NCBI RefSeq assembly: GCF_016132445.1
Contig: NZ_CP046056.1
Location: 2,473,501-2,537,500, forward strand
Direction: 5' to 3'
DNA from: Venatoribacter cucullus
GTDB taxonomy: Bacteria; Pseudomonadota; Gammaproteobacteria; Pseudomonadales; Oceanobacteraceae
Length of the DNA: 64,000 bases
Shown: one piece after another, positions 42,211 through 53,135 of the stretch
Numbering within the stretch: the first letter of the stretch is position 1
How the letters are laid out: every line of letters starts with the position of its first letter
Program-made: the position numbers and the translations under genes
Notes under the pieces: generated by a model
Told to the model about the DNA's origin: nothing
Databases searched by the model: none
What the model saw: the letters and a program-made list of their open reading frames with translations, nothing else

Positions 42211-44334
42211 TCAGCGGTTCGTGAGCGAGTCCTTCACCAGTCGTGGAGTGATAAACACCAGCAGTTCGCTCTTGTCATCAGCACGGTTGGTGTAACGGAA
42301 CAATGCACCGATCAGTGGCAGATCACCGAAGAACGGCGTCTTGCTGATGGAAACAATTTCTTCCGAACGGAAAATACCACCCAGCACCACGGTTTCGCCA
42401 TTATCGACCAGTACCTGCGTCTGTACCGAGTTGGTATTGATGCTGGGGCCGGCAGCGGTCAGCTCACCGACGGAATCCTGGTTGATGACCAGATCCATGA
42501 TGATGCGGTCATCCGGGGTGATTTGCGGGGTTACTTCCAGCTTCAGCACGGCCGATTTGAACGACACGCTGGTGGCACCGCTGGAACTGGCTTCCTGATA
42601 CGGAATTTCCGTACCCGATTCAATGGAAGCGGTCTGGCCATCGGCGGTAATCACCCGCGGCTGCGACACAATTTCAGCACGGCCGTCGGTTTCAATGGCG
42701 GCTAATTCCAGATCCAGCAGGTAATCAGCGGTCTGATAACCAATGGCGAAAGTCGACGCAGAGGCATTGGTTACGCCGAAATCAACCATATTGGCCGCAC
42801 CAATATCAATGGCGGAAGAACCAGCAGCACTTCCTGATGCACGATCGAACAGAATCTGATTGCCTTCGGTCAGCGTCTGCTGGCTGCCGCCGATAGTGGT
42901 CCAGTTGCTGCCGTTGTTTTTATAACCAGCACCGCCCCATTTAACGCCCATCTCTTCACCCACACTGGTGCTGGCGACCACGATACGGGCTTCGATCAGT
43001 ACCTGGCGCACCGGTACGTCCAGCATCATCAGTGCTTCGCGGACTTTCTCCAGGTTTTTGGCGGTGTCTTTCATCAGCAGCGTGTTGGTACGCTCATCAA
43101 CGACCGCGGAGCCGCGCTCAGACAACAGGCCTTTTTCTGAGGTCAGCAGGTTCACCAGCACACTGGCTTTGGCGTATTTCAACTGCATGTATTCAGTGAC
43201 CAGCGGAGCCAGTTCGTCGACCTGACGCACAGCTTCCAGCTCGATTTTTTCCCGCGCGGCAATTTCTTCCGCCGGTGCAATCAGCAGAACCGAGCCCATC
43301 TGGCGCTTGCCCAGACCTTTGGTTTTCAGCACCAGATCCAGCGCCTGATCCCAGGGTACATTCTGCAGACGCAGGGTAATGCTGCCCTGCACGGTATCGG
43401 ACGCCACCAGGTTCATGCCGGTGAAATCAGCAATCAGCTGCAGTACGGCGCGCACTTCGATGTTCTGGAAGTTCAGCGACAGCTTTTCGCCGGTGAACGG
43501 GAACATCTGCTTTTTGCGGTCTTCTTTTTGTTCCGGCGGCAACACAGAGACGTTGATCGACAGCAGACGATCGGTCTGGTAGGCCAGATATTCAAATTCA
43601 TCACCATTCGGCTCAATCACAATGCGGGTACCACGACCTTCAGCGCGGGCATCGACAAAGCGGACCGGGGTGGAAAAATCGGTGACATCCAGACGACGGC
43701 TGAGGTTATCCGGCAGGCGGACGTTATCCAGCTCGGCAATAATCTTGGTGCCTTCACGACGGATATTGGCAGCGGCACGATCATCGCTGAGCATAATCTG
43801 CACCTGGCCTTCACCTTGCTGACCACGGCGGAAATCGACATTCACGACACGCATATCACGGGCTGAAGATGCGGCAGCAACCGGGGTCTGAGCGCTGCCG
43901 GCCGGGGCAGCAGGTTGGGCGGCAAACACTTTATCGCTTTCGGTCTGGCCAATACGCAGCAGCACAGCATTACCTTCAACGCGGGTGGTGTAACCCACCG
44001 CCCGGGTCAGATTAAACACAATGCGGGAACGATCTTTGGTTGCCACCACCACCGCGCTGCGGGCATTGCCGGAGCCGATTTCATGGCGACGGGTTTTCAG
44101 ACCATTGTCAGTAGCAGGTAAGTCGATAGCGATCCGGGCCGGCTGTTCAATGGTGTAGCCACTGATGGCGGGCGGTGTGCCGTCAAAATCGAGTCGCACC
44201 TCCGTGACATCACCGGGCAACGCCGAGAAGGTCATATCCGTCAGGGTCAGAGCCGAGGCATTAGCCGCCAGCATCGTCAGCAGCAGGACCGGCACTGACT
44301 TAATTGCCACACGTACGCGCTTAACCATGTTCAT
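42211..44334 (-). CDS. pilQ: Type IV pilus secretin PilQ
   Basis: A 707-residue outer-membrane secretin through which the pilus fibre passes. Signal peptide at the N-terminus (VPVLLLTMLAANASA), then two AMIN peptidoglycan-binding regions (about 35-280), an STN/N0 domain (LSLNFQNIEVRAVLQLIADFTGMNLV), an N1 domain and the secretin barrel (VPVRQVLIEARIVVAS, VDNGETVVLGGIFR, FFGDLPLIGALFR). The start at 44334 has a GGAG site and lies 4 bases beyond the pilP stop; the frame further upstream is inside pilP. Confidence 0.97.
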   Translation of the reverse strand: MNMVKRVRVAIKSVPVLLLTMLAANASALTLTDMTFSALPGDVTEVRLDFDGTPPAISGYTIEQPARIAIDLPATDNGLKTRRHEIGSGNARSAVVVATKDRSRIVFNLTRAVGYTTRVEGNAVLLRIGQTESDKVFAAQPAAPAGSAQTPVAAASSARDMRVVNVDFRRGQQGEGQVQIMLSDDRAAANIRREGTKIIAELDNVRLPDNLSRRLDVTDFSTPVRFVDARAEGRGTRIVIEPNGDEFEYLAYQTDRLLSINVSVLPPEQKEDRKKQMFPFTGEKLSLNFQNIEVRAVLQLIADFTGMNLVASDTVQGSITLRLQNVPWDQALDLVLKTKGLGKRQMGSVLLIAPAEEIAAREKIELEAVRQVDELAPLVTEYMQLKYAKASVLVNLLTSEKGLLSERGSAVVDERTNTLLMKDTAKNLEKVREALMMLDVPVRQVLIEARIVVASTSVGEEMGVKWGGAGYKNNGSNWTTIGGSQQTLTEGNQILFDRASGSAAGSSAIDIGAANMVDFGVTNASASTFAIGYQTADYLLDLELAAIETDGRAEIVSQPRVITADGQTASIESGTEIPYQEASSSGATSVSFKSAVLKLEVTPQITPDDRIIMDLVINQDSVGELTAAGPSINTNSVQTQVLVDNGETVVLGGIFRSEEIVSISKTPFFGDLPLIGALFRYTNRADDKSELLVFITPRLVKDSLTNR

Positions 44335-44338
44335 ATAA

Positions 44339-44872
44339 TTATTCTCCACCCAGTCCATCCAGAGCCAGTGTACGCGGGCGCTCAATCCAGCCCCCCAGTC
44401 CGTTCGGCACAATTTCGATTAAATTAATTCTTTGCTCGTTAACCGCCACGATCCGGCCATGGTTCTGGCCCATGTAGTACCCTTCCCGTACGCGTACCAC
44501 ACTGCCGTTGCCATCTTTGATCAATACCCACAGCACACCATCGACACCTTTCAGGGTGCCCACCATGCTGAGTGAACCAAACGGGAACTGTTCAAGGTGT
44601 TCGCGCGGACGGTCTGTATCCGGACTGACATTATCCGTTGTGGATACCACCATTTCCGCATCGTCCAGCACCGGTAATTCAAAGGGTGAACGCATGCCGG
44701 CGGCACTATAACTGAAAAATTCGTAGGGCTTAAAGACCGGTATCGGCTCAATACGGCCACGGGGACGATTCTGGGTATCTTCCATAAACTTGCGCAGGTC
44801 AGCCGTGTCGGAGTTTCCGCCACAACCCACTAAAGCGAGTGCCAAAACAGGCAACAGCAGCAGTCGGATCAT
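44339..44872 (-). CDS. pilP: Type IV pilus lipoprotein PilP
   Basis: A 177-residue lipoprotein with lipobox LVGC near residue 17, a flexible segment (NRPRGRIEPIPVFKPYEFFSY) and a C-terminal beta-sandwich (FGSLSMVGTLKGVDGVLWVLIKDGNGSVVRV) that connects the inner-membrane PilMNO complex to PilQ. Start overlaps the pilO stop by 4 bases. Confidence 0.96.
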   Translation of the reverse strand: MIRLLLLPVLALALVGCGGNSDTADLRKFMEDTQNRPRGRIEPIPVFKPYEFFSYSAAGMRSPFELPVLDDAEMVVSTTDNVSPDTDRPREHLEQFPFGSLSMVGTLKGVDGVLWVLIKDGNGSVVRVREGYYMGQNHGRIVAVNEQRINLIEIVPNGLGGWIERPRTLALDGLGGE

Positions 44873-45534
44873 TTCTTCTTACCTCCGCGGGCTGGTGCCG
44901 GTTCATCACCACTGTACTGGTAAGTTTTGGCAAGAATCTTCATTTTCAGACCACCTTCTTTACCCACACCGTCGATGGCGAAATCATGCAGGGTAACGAT
45001 ACGTGGCAATGAGGCCACTGAAGAGACGAACGCGCCCATTTCGTGATAGCCGCCCACCACTTCGATATTAATCGGCAGCTCCATATAGAACTCGGTACGG
45101 GTCATTTTTTGCGGGTCAATGGTATTCAGCTGCAACCCAGCGCTGAGAGCAGCGGCGCTGATGTCATCAATCAGACCCGGTACTTCGGTATCGCGCGGCA
45201 ACTGCTTCAGCAGCGAACCAAAGCCTTCTTCCATTTCCGCCAGCTGGGCTTTGTAAGCATCCAGATTCGCGACCCGGAAGGCCTTATTTTCATAATCTTT
45301 TTTCAGCGTTATTTCGCGCTGCTCAGCACTGGTCAGGGTGCTCATCTGATCAGCAATTAACGCAAAATAACCACCAGCTAATACCGCGACAAAAATCAGT
45401 ACGCAAAAAATAATTTTGCCTGGCAAGGGCCATGAGCCCATATTTTCCCAGTCAATATTATTCAGGTCATCCAGCTGAAGCTCATTCAGCCTGGCCATCA
45501 TGGCCTTCACATCGGGCTTATTCTGTTCGGCCAT
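44869..45534 (-). CDS. pilO: Type IV pilus inner membrane protein PilO
   Basis: A 221-residue protein with a cytoplasmic N-terminus, one membrane helix (about 34-56, KIIFCVLIFVAVLAGGYFALI), a coiled-coil stretch and a ferredoxin-like periplasmic domain (FYMELPINIEVVGGYHEMGAFVSSVASLPRIV). It pairs with PilN in the alignment complex. It follows pilN after 3 bases. Confidence 0.96.
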   Translation of the reverse strand: MAEQNKPDVKAMMARLNELQLDDLNNIDWENMGSWPLPGKIIFCVLIFVAVLAGGYFALIADQMSTLTSAEQREITLKKDYENKAFRVANLDAYKAQLAEMEEGFGSLLKQLPRDTEVPGLIDDISAAALSAGLQLNTIDPQKMTRTEFYMELPINIEVVGGYHEMGAFVSSVASLPRIVTLHDFAIDGVGKEGGLKMKILAKTYQYSGDEPAPARGGKKK

Positions 45535-45537
45535 TTC

Positions 45538-47200
<1,663 letters not shown>

Positions 47201-47216
47201 CTATATAGTCGAAGTC

Positions 47217-47260
47217 ATTATAAGCACATTCCTATTAAAAGAACAAAAAAGCCTTATAAT
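47217..47260. promoter_or_regulatory. Back-to-back promoters of pilM and mrcA
   Basis: Two TATAAT boxes face away from each other: 47222-47217 on the minus strand, with TTGTTC at 47246-47241 (18-bp spacing) for pilM, and 47255-47260 on the plus strand for mrcA with only a weak -35 at 17-bp spacing. They share the AT-rich stretch between them, so transcription of the two may interfere. Confidence 0.5.
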
Positions 47261-47311
47261 GCCGCAACCCGCATATTCACTGGCTTTCTGAGGCATCTGG
47301 CAATCTTTTTT

Positions 47312-49792
47312 ATGACTGTTCTTAAACCCCTTCTGCGCTTTTTGGCCTGGTTTATCCTGTCTGCTGTTTCCGCAGTGGGTATTGCCGCCTGCGGCATCTA
47401 TATTTATCTCGCCCCCGAGCTTCCCGACCCGGATGAATTACGTCGTATTGAATTACAAACCCCGCTGCGGGTTTACAGCGCCGACGGTAAGCTGATCAGC
47501 GAATTTGGCGAAAAACGCCGTAACCCACTCAGCTATGCGGAAATCCCGCCCAGCTTTATCAATGCGCTGCTGGCCTCAGAAGATGACGGCTTCTTTGAAC
47601 ATATTGGTATTGATTTCAAAGGCCTGGCCCGCGCGGCCATCGAGCTGATCCGGACCGGCGAGAAACGCTCCGGCGGCAGCACCATTACCATGCAGGTCGC
47701 CAAGAACTATTACCTCAGCTCAGAAAAAACCTTCACCCGTAAATTCACAGAAATCATGCTGGCGCTGGAGATTGAACAATATCTCAGCAAGCAGGAAATT
47801 CTGGAGCTGTATATTAATAAGATCTATCTGGGTAAACGCGCTTATGGCATCGAAGCTGCCGCTCAGGTGTATTACGGCAAAAGCATCCATGAACTGAATC
47901 TGGCCCAGATTGCCATGATTGCCGGCCTGCCGCAGGCGCCCTCAGCCGCTAACCCGATCAACAACCCACGTCGCGCCATTGATCGCCGCAACTACGTACT
48001 GGCCCGTATGCTGACCCTGAACATGATCAGCCAGGAAGAGTTCGACCAGGCGGCCCGGGCGCCGGTTACCGCCCGCTACCACGGCCCAACCTCGGAAATC
48101 ATCGCCCCCTATGTTGCGGAAATGGTACGTCGTGAAATGGTGGCCCAGTACGGTGACGCGGCCTACACCGCCGGTTTCCGCGTCTATACCACCGTCGACT
48201 CCACCAGCCAGACGGCTGCCAACCGCGCGTTGCAAAGTGGCCTGCTGAAATACGACCGCGATCATGGATGGCGCACCCCAAAGCCCATGGCAACGTTACA
48301 GACACTGGCGGTTACCGACACACCGGAACTTGCAGAATGGCTGAAAAAAGCCGATGCACGCTATGACATCGACTGGCCGGCCACCCTCGAAGAATGGAAC
48401 AGCCGCTTACTGGCCCGTGATGACATGGGGTTAATTGCACCGGCCATTGTTACCCGGGTAATGCCCGAAGGTGCCTGGGTGCTGCAACAAAATGGCGAGC
48501 GTTGGCTGCCATTCAGCGCCATGCTGTGGGCCAAGCCCTATATCAACGTCAACGTCATTGGTGCTGAACCCGCCAGTCCGGCCGATGTATTACAGCCGGG
48601 CATGGAAATCTGGATTGAAGAAACCAGCGCCGGCCCGCTGCTGGCACAATTGCCAGAGGCCGAAGGTTCACTGGTGTCATTGCGCCCGGCCGATGGCGCC
48701 ATTCAGGCACTGGTGGGTGGCTTTTCCCCCACCAGCAATCAGTTTAACCGTGCCATTCAGGCTGACCGCCAGCCCGGCTCCGCCTTCAAGCCCTTTATTT
48801 ACAGCGCCGCACTGGCGCACGGCTTTACTCCGGCCAGCATCATTAATGATGCCCCGGTAGTCTTTGAAGACGCTGGCCTGGAAGCCACCTGGCGGCCGGA
48901 AAACAACAGCGGCAAATTCTATGGCCCCACCCGCCTGCGTGAAGCGCTGTACCGCTCGCAGAACCTGGTATCCATCCGCATTCTGAACCAGGTCGGCCCC
49001 CACCGGGCCATCCGCTATATCGAACCCTTTGGTTTCCCGCGCCATAAGCTGAATGCCGACCTGTCACTCTCCCTGGGCGCCTCGGCCGTTACCTCCATGG
49101 AGCTGGCCACCGGCTATGCCGTGCTGGCGAACGGTGGTTTCGCTGTTACCCCTTATCTGATTGACCGTATCGAAGACGACAACGGCCAGCTGCTGTACCA
49201 GGCCAGGCCCGCCGTGGCTTGCCGCAACTGCCCCGAACCGGTAACAGACCCGAAAACCGGCGAACCAGATGCCAATGCAGCCATCCACGCGCCCAGAGTG
49301 ATGGATGAACGCGTTCACTATCTGATGATCAGCATGCTGAAAGATGTGGTGACCCGCGGCACCGGGCAGCGGGCGCTGGTGCTGAACCGCGACGACCTGG
49401 CCGGCAAAACCGGCACCACCAACGACCAGAAAGATGCCTGGTTCGCCGGCTTCAGCCCGGATCTGGTCGCCACGGTCTGGGTGGGTTTCGATCAGCCGGT
49501 CACTCTGGGACGCTGGGCCTTCGGCAGCAATACTGCTCTGCCTATCTGGGTCGATTATATGGGGACGGCGCTTGCCGATAAGCCACCCCGCCCCTACGAG
49601 CAACCGGATGGTATTGTCAGCGTCCGCATTGACCCGGTGACCGGATTACTGGCAGCACCGGGTCAACCGGATGCAATTTTTGAGTACTTCCGCGAAGAGG
49701 ATGTGCCGAAAGAACTGGCACGTCCGGCCCGCCAGCCGGATAACGAAGGACAACCGGCCGCACCCGAAATGATTCCGGAGCAGTTGTTTTAG
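47312..49792 (+). CDS. mrcA: Penicillin-binding protein 1A
   Basis: An 826-residue bifunctional peptidoglycan synthase. Membrane anchor at about 11-32; glycosyltransferase GT51 domain with catalytic Glu90 in ASEDDGFFEH and GGSTITMQVAKN; an OB-like insert; transpeptidase domain with Ser490-x-x-Lys493 (GSAFKP), SQN (YRSQNLV) and Lys699-Thr-Gly. All active-site residues are intact. Divergent from pilM as in Pseudomonas (ponA). A heptamer repeat element follows the stop codon. Confidence 0.97.
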   Translation: MTVLKPLLRFLAWFILSAVSAVGIAACGIYIYLAPELPDPDELRRIELQTPLRVYSADGKLISEFGEKRRNPLSYAEIPPSFINALLASEDDGFFEHIGIDFKGLARAAIELIRTGEKRSGGSTITMQVAKNYYLSSEKTFTRKFTEIMLALEIEQYLSKQEILELYINKIYLGKRAYGIEAAAQVYYGKSIHELNLAQIAMIAGLPQAPSAANPINNPRRAIDRRNYVLARMLTLNMISQEEFDQAARAPVTARYHGPTSEIIAPYVAEMVRREMVAQYGDAAYTAGFRVYTTVDSTSQTAANRALQSGLLKYDRDHGWRTPKPMATLQTLAVTDTPELAEWLKKADARYDIDWPATLEEWNSRLLARDDMGLIAPAIVTRVMPEGAWVLQQNGERWLPFSAMLWAKPYINVNVIGAEPASPADVLQPGMEIWIEETSAGPLLAQLPEAEGSLVSLRPADGAIQALVGGFSPTSNQFNRAIQADRQPGSAFKPFIYSAALAHGFTPASIINDAPVVFEDAGLEATWRPENNSGKFYGPTRLREALYRSQNLVSIRILNQVGPHRAIRYIEPFGFPRHKLNADLSLSLGASAVTSMELATGYAVLANGGFAVTPYLIDRIEDDNGQLLYQARPAVACRNCPEPVTDPKTGEPDANAAIHAPRVMDERVHYLMISMLKDVVTRGTGQRALVLNRDDLAGKTGTTNDQKDAWFAGFSPDLVATVWVGFDQPVTLGRWAFGSNTALPIWVDYMGTALADKPPRPYEQPDGIVSVRIDPVTGLLAAPGQPDAIFEYFREEDVPKELARPARQPDNEGQPAAPEMIPEQLF

Positions 49793-49802
49793 AACGCCTG
49801 CC

Positions 49803-49837
49803 GTTCAGGGTTGGGCGTTAAGGGTTCTGCGTGCTCC
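49803..49837 (+). repeat. Heptamer repeat element behind mrcA
   Basis: Ten bases after the mrcA stop, GTTCAGG, GTTGGGC, GTTAAGG, GTTCTGC, GTGCTCC run in 7-base register. Same family and orientation rule as behind rlmB, the MCP gene and hslU. Confidence 0.85.
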
Positions 49838-49854
49838 GCGTAAAATTGCAAGGC

Positions 49855-49875
49855 ACGCTGGACGCTGGACGCTGG
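49855..49875. repeat. Tandem ACGCTGG heptamer, three copies
   Basis: Three perfect copies of ACGCTGG plus a partial one. It follows the GTTNAGS element within the mrcA / D-2-HGDH convergent spacer. Confidence 0.9.
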
Positions 49876-49899
49876 ACGATTTTTGGCGTCTCCCGTCAA

Positions 49900-49972
49900 G
49901 CGCAGCGAGCGTTTTTTTGCTTCAAGCCTCAAGCCTCAAGCCTCAAGCTTCAGACTCCAGGCGCAGCGAGCG
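49900..49972. repeat. Direct repeats flanking a tandem TCAAGCC heptamer
   Basis: TCAAGCC is repeated three times perfectly and then twice with changes (49922-49956). This array is bounded by two exact copies of GCGCAGCGAGCG (49900-49911 and 49961-49972). Together with the two other arrays, the whole convergent spacer is built from 7-base repeats. Confidence 0.88.
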
Positions 49973-49982
49973 TCCGGCCTGC

Positions 49983-51386
49983 TTACATATCCACCAGCTT
50001 GCCCGGGTTCATCACATTGTTCGGATCGAACACCGCTTTCACCGCTTTCATATAGGCAATTTCTGCCTCAGAACGGGTGTACGGCAGGTAGGCTTTTTTG
50101 GTCATCCCCACACCATGCTCGGCGGAAATAGAACCGTCATATTTCTGCACGATTTCCATCACCCACTTGCTCACCTTATTGCAGCGTGGGAAGAATTCTT
50201 CCTTCGGCAGCGCATCCGGCTTAAGAATGTTCAGGTGCAGGTTGCCATCACCGATATGACCAAACCAGATGATCTCGAAATCCGGATATTCACGGGTGAC
50301 GACTTCGTCAATTTCGCGCAGGAACGGCGGCACTTTGGAAACCACCACAGAGATGTCGTTTTTATACGGCGTCCACTGCGCGATGGTTTCAGAAATGTCT
50401 TCACGCAGACGCCACAGATTGGCCGCCTGAGTTTCGCTCTGGCTGATTACACCATCCACTACCCAGCCATTTTCCACGCACTGCTCGAACAGACTCATGG
50501 ACAGATCCATATCAGCATCGGTAATGGCTTCAAATTCGATCAGGGCATAGAAGTCGGCGTTGCTTTCGAACGGCGCCGGCACATCGCCACGGGCCAGTAC
50601 CTTGCTCATGGCTTTGTCAGAGAAGAATTCAAACGCGGTCAGATCCATGCTGGACTGGAATTGGTTCAGCACTTTCATTACGTCATCCAGTTCCGGAATC
50701 GCCAGCACCAGCACGGTGAGGTTTTTCGGCGGACGGGTTAAGCGCATGGTGGCTTCGGTAACAAAACCCAGGGTTCCTTCGCCGCCGATAAACAACTGAC
50801 GCAGGTCGTAGCCGGTGTTGTTTTTCAGCAGGTCTTTGTTCAATTGCAGAATATCGCCCTTGCCGGTCACCACGGTTAAGCCCGCCACCCAATCACGGGT
50901 CATGCCCCAGCGGATCACTTTAATGCCACCGGCGTTGGTGCCGATGTTGCCGCCGATCTGACTGGAACCTGCAGACGCGAAATCCACCGGGTAGAACAAC
51001 CCCTGCTCTTCAGCGTAGGTCTGCAGTTGTTCGGTAATCACACCAGCGCCGCACTTAACGGTACGATCAACGGCGTTAAATTCCGCAATCTGATTCATGT
51101 AATCAAAGGCGACCACCACTTCACCGTTGGCGGCCACGGCACCGGCACTCAGGCCGGTACGACCACCGGACGGCACCAGCTGCAGGCCGCACTCATTAGC
51201 CAGCAGCACAATGTCACGCACCTGTTCGGTGGTTTTCGGGAACACAATGGCGCTCGGCTTCGGCTCGTACACCTTGGTCCAGTCTTTGCCGAAGGTTTGC
51301 AGGGAATCCGCATCGGTACGGACTTTGTCGCTACCGACAATGGCAGACAGGCGTTCGATCAGGGCGTCTTGGGTCAGGGCAGTCAT
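49983..51386 (-). CDS. FAD-linked D-2-hydroxyglutarate dehydrogenase-like oxidase
   Basis: A 467-residue flavoprotein of the VAO/GlcD family. The PCMH-type FAD domain has VPSGGRTGLSAGAVAANGEVVVAFD and IGTNAGGIKVIRWG, followed by the C-terminal FAD-oxidase domain with GHIGDGNLHLNIL and SAEHGVG, the metal-binding histidine motifs. Closely related enzymes oxidise D-2-hydroxyglutarate, D-lactate or glycolate. Divergence from serA, as in Pseudomonas, points to D-2-hydroxyglutarate, the side product of SerA when it uses 2-oxoglutarate as electron acceptor. Confidence 0.87.
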   Translation of the reverse strand: MTALTQDALIERLSAIVGSDKVRTDADSLQTFGKDWTKVYEPKPSAIVFPKTTEQVRDIVLLANECGLQLVPSGGRTGLSAGAVAANGEVVVAFDYMNQIAEFNAVDRTVKCGAGVITEQLQTYAEEQGLFYPVDFASAGSSQIGGNIGTNAGGIKVIRWGMTRDWVAGLTVVTGKGDILQLNKDLLKNNTGYDLRQLFIGGEGTLGFVTEATMRLTRPPKNLTVLVLAIPELDDVMKVLNQFQSSMDLTAFEFFSDKAMSKVLARGDVPAPFESNADFYALIEFEAITDADMDLSMSLFEQCVENGWVVDGVISQSETQAANLWRLREDISETIAQWTPYKNDISVVVSKVPPFLREIDEVVTREYPDFEIIWFGHIGDGNLHLNILKPDALPKEEFFPRCNKVSKWVMEIVQKYDGSISAEHGVGMTKKAYLPYTRSEAEIAYMKAVKAVFDPNNVMNPGKLVDM

Positions 51387-51578
51387 GGGAATCCCGCTCA
51401 GAATGAATGCTTTTCACCTCAAACTGAATAATCTTCGCGATGAAAACGGGGTTTGAGGCTCACGTTAACAGGCCGGCTATGCTAGCATACGCGCCTTATT
51501 TTTCGGAGAGCTTTATCTCCGACGGAGCCGCCCCGGCGACTGCCGCACAGGTTTTATCATCTGCTCACAGGTACTACC

Positions 51579-52808
51579 ATGGCAAAGACCTCCCTCGACA
51601 AAAGCAAGATCAAGTTCCTTCTGCTGGAAGGCGTACACCAGTCGGCGCTCGACACACTGCACGCGGCCGGCTACACCAACATTGAGTATCTGAAAACATC
51701 CCTGCCGGATGACGAGCTGAAAGCCCGTATCAAAGATGCGCACTTCATTGGTATCCGCTCCCGCACCCAACTGACCGAAGATATCTTTGCCGCCGCCGAA
51801 AAACTGATCGCCGTGGGTTGTTTCTGCATTGGTACCAACCAGGTTGATCTGAAAGCGGCCACCAAGCGTGGTATCGCGGTATTCAACGCGCCGTATTCCA
51901 ACACCCGCTCAGTGGCGGAGTTGTCCATTGCTGAAATCATTATGCTGATGCGCGGTGTACCGGAGCGTAACGCTCAGTGCCACCGTGGTGGCTGGAACAA
52001 ATCGGCTGATAATTCTTACGAAATCCGCGGCAAAAAACTGGGCATCGTCGGTTACGGTTCCATCGGTACTCAGCTGTCGGTGATGGCCGAAAGCCTGGGC
52101 ATGGAAGTGTACTTCTACGACGTGGTCACCAAGCTGCCAATCGGTAACGCCAAGCAAGTGGGCAGCCTGAACGAACTGCTGAACATTGCCGACGCCGTGT
52201 CCCTGCACGTTCCGGAAACCGCCGCCACCAAGTGGATGATCGGTGCGGAACAATTCGCGCAAATGAAGCAGGGTTCTATCCTGCTGAACGCTTCCCGCGG
52301 CACCGTGGTCGACATCGACGCCCTGGCCGAAGCCATCCGCAGCAAAAAACTGCTGGGCGCTGCTATTGACGTATTCCCGGTTGAACCGCGTGCCAACGGT
52401 GAAGAATTTATCACCCCGCTGCGTGAATTCGACAACGTCATCCTGACCCCGCACGTGGGTGGCTCTACCCTGGAAGCCCAGGAAAATATCGGTAAAGAAG
52501 TGGGCGAGAAGCTGGCTCAGTACAGCGACAAAGGCACCACGACCTCTTCCGTCAACTTCCCGGAAGTGGCTCTGCCAGGCAACGCCAACGTACACCGCAT
52601 TCTGCACATTCACAAAAACGTGCCGGGTGTAATGAACGCCATCAACAAGATTTTCGCTGAAAACGACATCAATATTTCCGGCCAATACCTGCAGACCGTT
52701 GAAGATGTGGGCTATGTGGTTATTGATGTTTCCAAAGACGCCTCAGAACTGGCGCTGGAAAAAATCAAACAGGTGGAAGGCACTATCCGTGCCCGTGTGC
52801 TGTATTAA
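51579..52808 (+). CDS. serA: D-3-phosphoglycerate dehydrogenase
   Basis: A 409-residue NAD-dependent enzyme, first step of serine synthesis. Motifs in order: FCIGTNQVDL, Rossmann loop IVGYGSIGTQLSV, catalytic Arg in LNASRGTVVD, Glu in VFPVEPR, His in LTPHVGGSTLEAQ, and a C-terminal ACT domain (about 335-409, HIHKNVPGVMNAINKIF) for serine feedback. Same layout and length as E. coli SerA. Divergent from the D-2-hydroxyglutarate dehydrogenase-like gene, with 192 bases between starts. Confidence 0.97.
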   Translation: MAKTSLDKSKIKFLLLEGVHQSALDTLHAAGYTNIEYLKTSLPDDELKARIKDAHFIGIRSRTQLTEDIFAAAEKLIAVGCFCIGTNQVDLKAATKRGIAVFNAPYSNTRSVAELSIAEIIMLMRGVPERNAQCHRGGWNKSADNSYEIRGKKLGIVGYGSIGTQLSVMAESLGMEVYFYDVVTKLPIGNAKQVGSLNELLNIADAVSLHVPETAATKWMIGAEQFAQMKQGSILLNASRGTVVDIDALAEAIRSKKLLGAAIDVFPVEPRANGEEFITPLREFDNVILTPHVGGSTLEAQENIGKEVGEKLAQYSDKGTTTSSVNFPEVALPGNANVHRILHIHKNVPGVMNAINKIFAENDINISGQYLQTVEDVGYVVIDVSKDASELALEKIKQVEGTIRARVLY

Positions 52809-52828
52809 TTCGCGGGATTAACGGCATA

Positions 52829-52854
52829 AAAAAAGCGGCTTCGGCCGCTTTTTT
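52829..52854 (+). terminator. Terminator of serA
   Basis: The stem AAAAAAGCGGC / GCCGCTTTTTT closed by a TTCG tetraloop lies 20 bases after the serA stop. Confidence 0.92.
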
Positions 52855-52970
52855 ATTTTATATGCAGATCATCTGCCATGATCGGCTTAAACAAGAGAGC
52901 AATCACTGCAATGTTCTCAGTATGCGAAACCATGTAAGGCATGGTGTTCGGGGTAAAAGAAGCAGACCGC

Positions 52971-53120
52971 ATGCCGCAGGGCCGCATCTCGTTCCCGACG
53001 AACTGCGGCATTCACCTCGTCCTGAGGATCGATGCGGCATACGAGCCTCCATGGATGGATTTACGGCGTGTCTGCGACTTTACCCTGACACGCCATCGCC
53101 CGAACATGGAAGGCATCCAT
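52971..53120. repeat. Nested-palindrome spacer element between serA and hisF
   Basis: No gene is seen in the 327 bases between serA and hisF. This part holds two nested-stem domains: ATGCCGCA (52971-52978) with TGCGGCAT (53033-53040) enclosing GCCGCA / TGCGGC, then ATGGATG (53051-53057) with CATCCAT (53114-53120) enclosing GGCGTGTC (53065-53072) / GACACGCC (53087-53094). The build resembles the interior of the element at 26839-27475. Confidence 0.6.
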
Positions 53121-53135
53121 TAAGACTGAATCGTC

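Noticed and set aside
49917..50741. 274-residue plus-strand open frame starting in the heptamer repeats
   Set aside because: It is antisense to the D-2-HGDH gene and its start lies in tandem repeats.
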